Of a stretch of DNA of 6,078 nt, positions 5,116 to 6,078 are shown one piece after another. Numbering within the stretch: position 1 is the stretch's first letter; each line of letters begins with the position of its first letter. The notes beneath the pieces are model-generated. The model was not told the origin of the DNA. It ran no database searches and worked only from the letters and a program-made list of their open reading frames with translations. Source of the stretch: Flavobacteriales bacterium (GTDB lineage: Bacteria > Bacteroidota > Bacteroidia > Flavobacteriales_D > CANHHI01); contig CANHHI010000099.1 of assembly GCA_947460225.1 (NCBI GenBank), positions 1 through 6,078 of the forward strand. Direction: 5' to 3'. The translations under genes were made by a program, and so were the position numbers.

Positions 5116-5820
5116 ATGCCACTTTCCACAGGACGCTTTGCCATTATTGGTGCGGGCGAATACGGCTCTGCCATTGCGAAAACACTCGCCAACAAAGGCG
5201 CAGAAGTGTATATTTACGACTATGACGAACGCAAAATAGAAAACATCAAAGACGATGTTGCCCTTGCTGTGGTGCTTGATGCCAGCGATAGAGAAGCCCT
5301 AAAAAGCCAAAACATACACCTGTGCGATACCATTGTGGTAACGATTGGGGATAATTTTGAGGCAGTGATTTTGTGTTGCGTGAACCTTTTGGAACTCAAT
5401 GCCCCACGCATTATGGCACGTGCCAGTGGCAATAAACAAAGGACTATTTTGGAAAAAATTGGGATTTTGGAAATTCTTACCCCTGAGCAAGAAGTTGCCA
5501 ATGTGGTTACCGAAAAACTGATCAATCCAAGTATTGTCAATTCTTTGATGCTTCCAGACGGCTATGAAATTGTGGAGGCAAAAGTCCCCCCCACTTTGAT
5601 TTCGCAGACCGTGGCAGAAATAAATTTTCGGGATAAATACGAGCTTACGCTCATTACCATCAAACGAGAATTTGTCAGCGAAGAAAACGAAGGTAAAGAA
5701 AAACGAGAACAGCATATTATTGGCGTGCCGAGTTCCAATTCTGTGTTGCAAGAATATGATACCTTGGTTTTGTTTGGCACCAAGAAAAATATTGAACGGC
5801 TCATTGATATAAATCAATAG
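5116..5820 (+). CDS. TrkA/KtrA-type regulatory subunit of a K+ uptake system (RCK domain protein)
   Basis: The 234-residue protein has a TrkA-N/RCK nucleotide-binding domain (about 7-125) and a TrkA-C domain (about 145-232). This is the single-module layout of KtrA/KtrC (about 220 residues) rather than the doubled TrkA of E. coli (about 458). The Rossmann loop is IGAGEYG (11-17) and the acidic residue that binds the ribose is Asp35 in YIYDYDE. VTIGDN (75-80), ARASG (101-105) and LEKIGILEILTPEQEVA (112-128) match the usual RCK core. Such proteins form cytosolic octameric rings that gate a TrkH/KtrB membrane pore in response to ATP/ADP or NAD(H), with c-di-AMP binding the C-domain in many homologues. 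No pore gene is visible in the window. The start follows its own promoter and leaves the Rossmann strand at the usual position. The downstream gene is convergent after 3 bp, so this appears to be a single-gene unit. Confidence 0.93.
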   Translation: MPLSTGRFAIIGAGEYGSAIAKTLANKGAEVYIYDYDERKIENIKDDVALAVVLDASDREALKSQNIHLCDTIVVTIGDNFEAVILCCVNLLELNAPRIMARASGNKQRTILEKIGILEILTPEQEVANVVTEKLINPSIVNSLMLPDGYEIVEAKVPPTLISQTVAEINFRDKYELTLITIKREFVSEENEGKEKREQHIIGVPSSNSVLQEYDTLVLFGTKKNIERLIDINQ

Positions 5821-5823
5821 CTT

Positions 5824-6078
5824 TTATTTTTTAACAAAAAACTGCAAAACCTTGCGCAAACGCTTGCAAAACAAAGCAAATATTATTGGCAAAGGATTTT
5901 TTTCTATTTTTTGCCAAGCACGGTAATCTTCTTGCAAAGCTAAGATTCTGCTGTGTATATTTTTGGTACTCGCCCCACCCATGCGCATATTCACCAAAAA
6001 ATGTGGCAGATACACCATTTTGGAACGGCTTTGGTACAAAGCCCTGAGCATCCAATCATAATCCCCAGCGATTTTGTA
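5824..6078 (-). CDS. Family 2 glycosyltransferase, C-terminal end (partial; 5' end outside the window)
   Basis: The frame is open from the right edge and ends at TAA (5824-5826), giving the last 84 residues. It begins YKIAGDYDWMLRAL; the IAGDYD segment is the acceptor-side acidic motif of GT-A fold family 2 glycosyltransferases, where an Asp acts as catalytic base. It continues VYLPHFLVNMRMGGAS, matching the common family tail (LP-x4-MRxGGAS), then a helical basic end (KRLRKVLQFFVKK) typical of membrane-associated members that use lipid-linked or surface-polysaccharide acceptors. An ATG at 6051 lies inside the motif region and is not the start: the open frame and the conserved residues continue upstream of it. 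Sugar and acceptor are unknown. A role in cell-surface polysaccharide synthesis is inferred from the family. Confidence 0.88.
   Translation of the reverse strand, partial: YKIAGDYDWMLRALYQSRSKMVYLPHFLVNMRMGGASTKNIHSRILALQEDYRAWQKIEKNPLPIIFALFCKRLRKVLQFFVKK

Noticed and set aside
5299..5817. A 172-codon minus-strand ORF across the K+ regulator gene.
   Set aside because: It is antisense to a complete RCK protein with all motifs intact, and its product is Phe- and His-rich with no recognisable domain.
5803..5832. ATTGAT-ATAA-ATCAAT at the end of the K+ regulator gene followed by a T-rich stretch, considered as its terminator.
   Set aside because: The stem is 6 bp with a single G-C pair, too weak to call, and the T-rich stretch starts several bases after it.
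5886..5917. Inverted repeat TTGGCAAA / TTTGCCAA with a 16-base T-rich loop, considered as a terminator for the K+ regulator gene.
   Set aside because: The T-rich stretch lies in the loop rather than after the stem, and the repeat is inside the coding sequence of the convergent glycosyltransferase. The pairing is probably incidental.
998..5937. The palindromic word TTGCAA occurs 20 times in the window against roughly 2 expected from base composition, suggesting a HIP1-like repeated motif.
   Set aside because: Sixteen of the 20 copies are the Leu-Gln dipeptide read as TTG-CAA in the coding frame of real genes, so codon preference and a frequent dipeptide explain the excess. A codon-aware genome-wide count would settle it.

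Overview
The window looks like ordinary chromosomal DNA from a member of the Bacteroidota. Three clues support this. Promoters carry the phylum's -7 element TAnnTTTG (TACCTTTG before the first full gene, TATATTTG before the nitroreductase gene, TAACTTTG before the K+-channel regulator gene). None of the well-defined starts has a purine-rich Shine-Dalgarno sequence. Several proteins, notably the membrane metallophosphoesterase and the glycosyltransferase 9 with its Cys-rich tail, resemble the Bacteroidota versions of their families as I remember them. The DNA is moderately AT-rich. I cannot name the genus.

Layout, left to right. Bases 1-77 are probably the last codons of an upstream gene, perhaps an outer-membrane beta-barrel protein. 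Next is a heptosyltransferase-like glycosyltransferase (99-1088, +), which runs 32 bp into the convergent uvrC gene (1057-2874, -). A strong intrinsic terminator for the glycosyltransferase transcript lies inside the uvrC coding region (1139-1161). uvrC is the second gene of a tight minus-strand pair. It starts 2 bp after the stop of a membrane-anchored calcineurin-like metallophosphoesterase (2877-4070, -).

A 51-bp divergent spacer (4071-4121) separates that pair from a YdjA-like nitroreductase (4122-4709, +). It contains a 30-bp near-perfect palindrome that carries -7-like boxes on both strands. Behind the nitroreductase is an unrecognised small membrane-anchored protein (4783-5058, +). Its reading frame extends upstream, through one in-frame TAA, to an ATG that overlaps the nitroreductase stop, so it may be a broken or recoded 118-codon gene. 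Then comes a TrkA/KtrA-type K+-uptake regulator (5116-5820, +) with its own promoter. At the right edge is the C-terminal end of a family 2 glycosyltransferase (5824-6078, -), which converges on the regulator with a 3-bp gap.

Functionally the genes are a mixture of cell-surface glycan synthesis (two glycosyltransferases), nucleotide excision repair, flavin redox chemistry and potassium homeostasis. I see no RNA gene, CRISPR array, insertion sequence, phage gene or defence cassette. No stretch longer than 300 bp lacks a gene. I did not find evidence of a novel system. The points most worth a second look are the interrupted small gene, the symmetric divergent promoter and the terminator embedded in uvrC.
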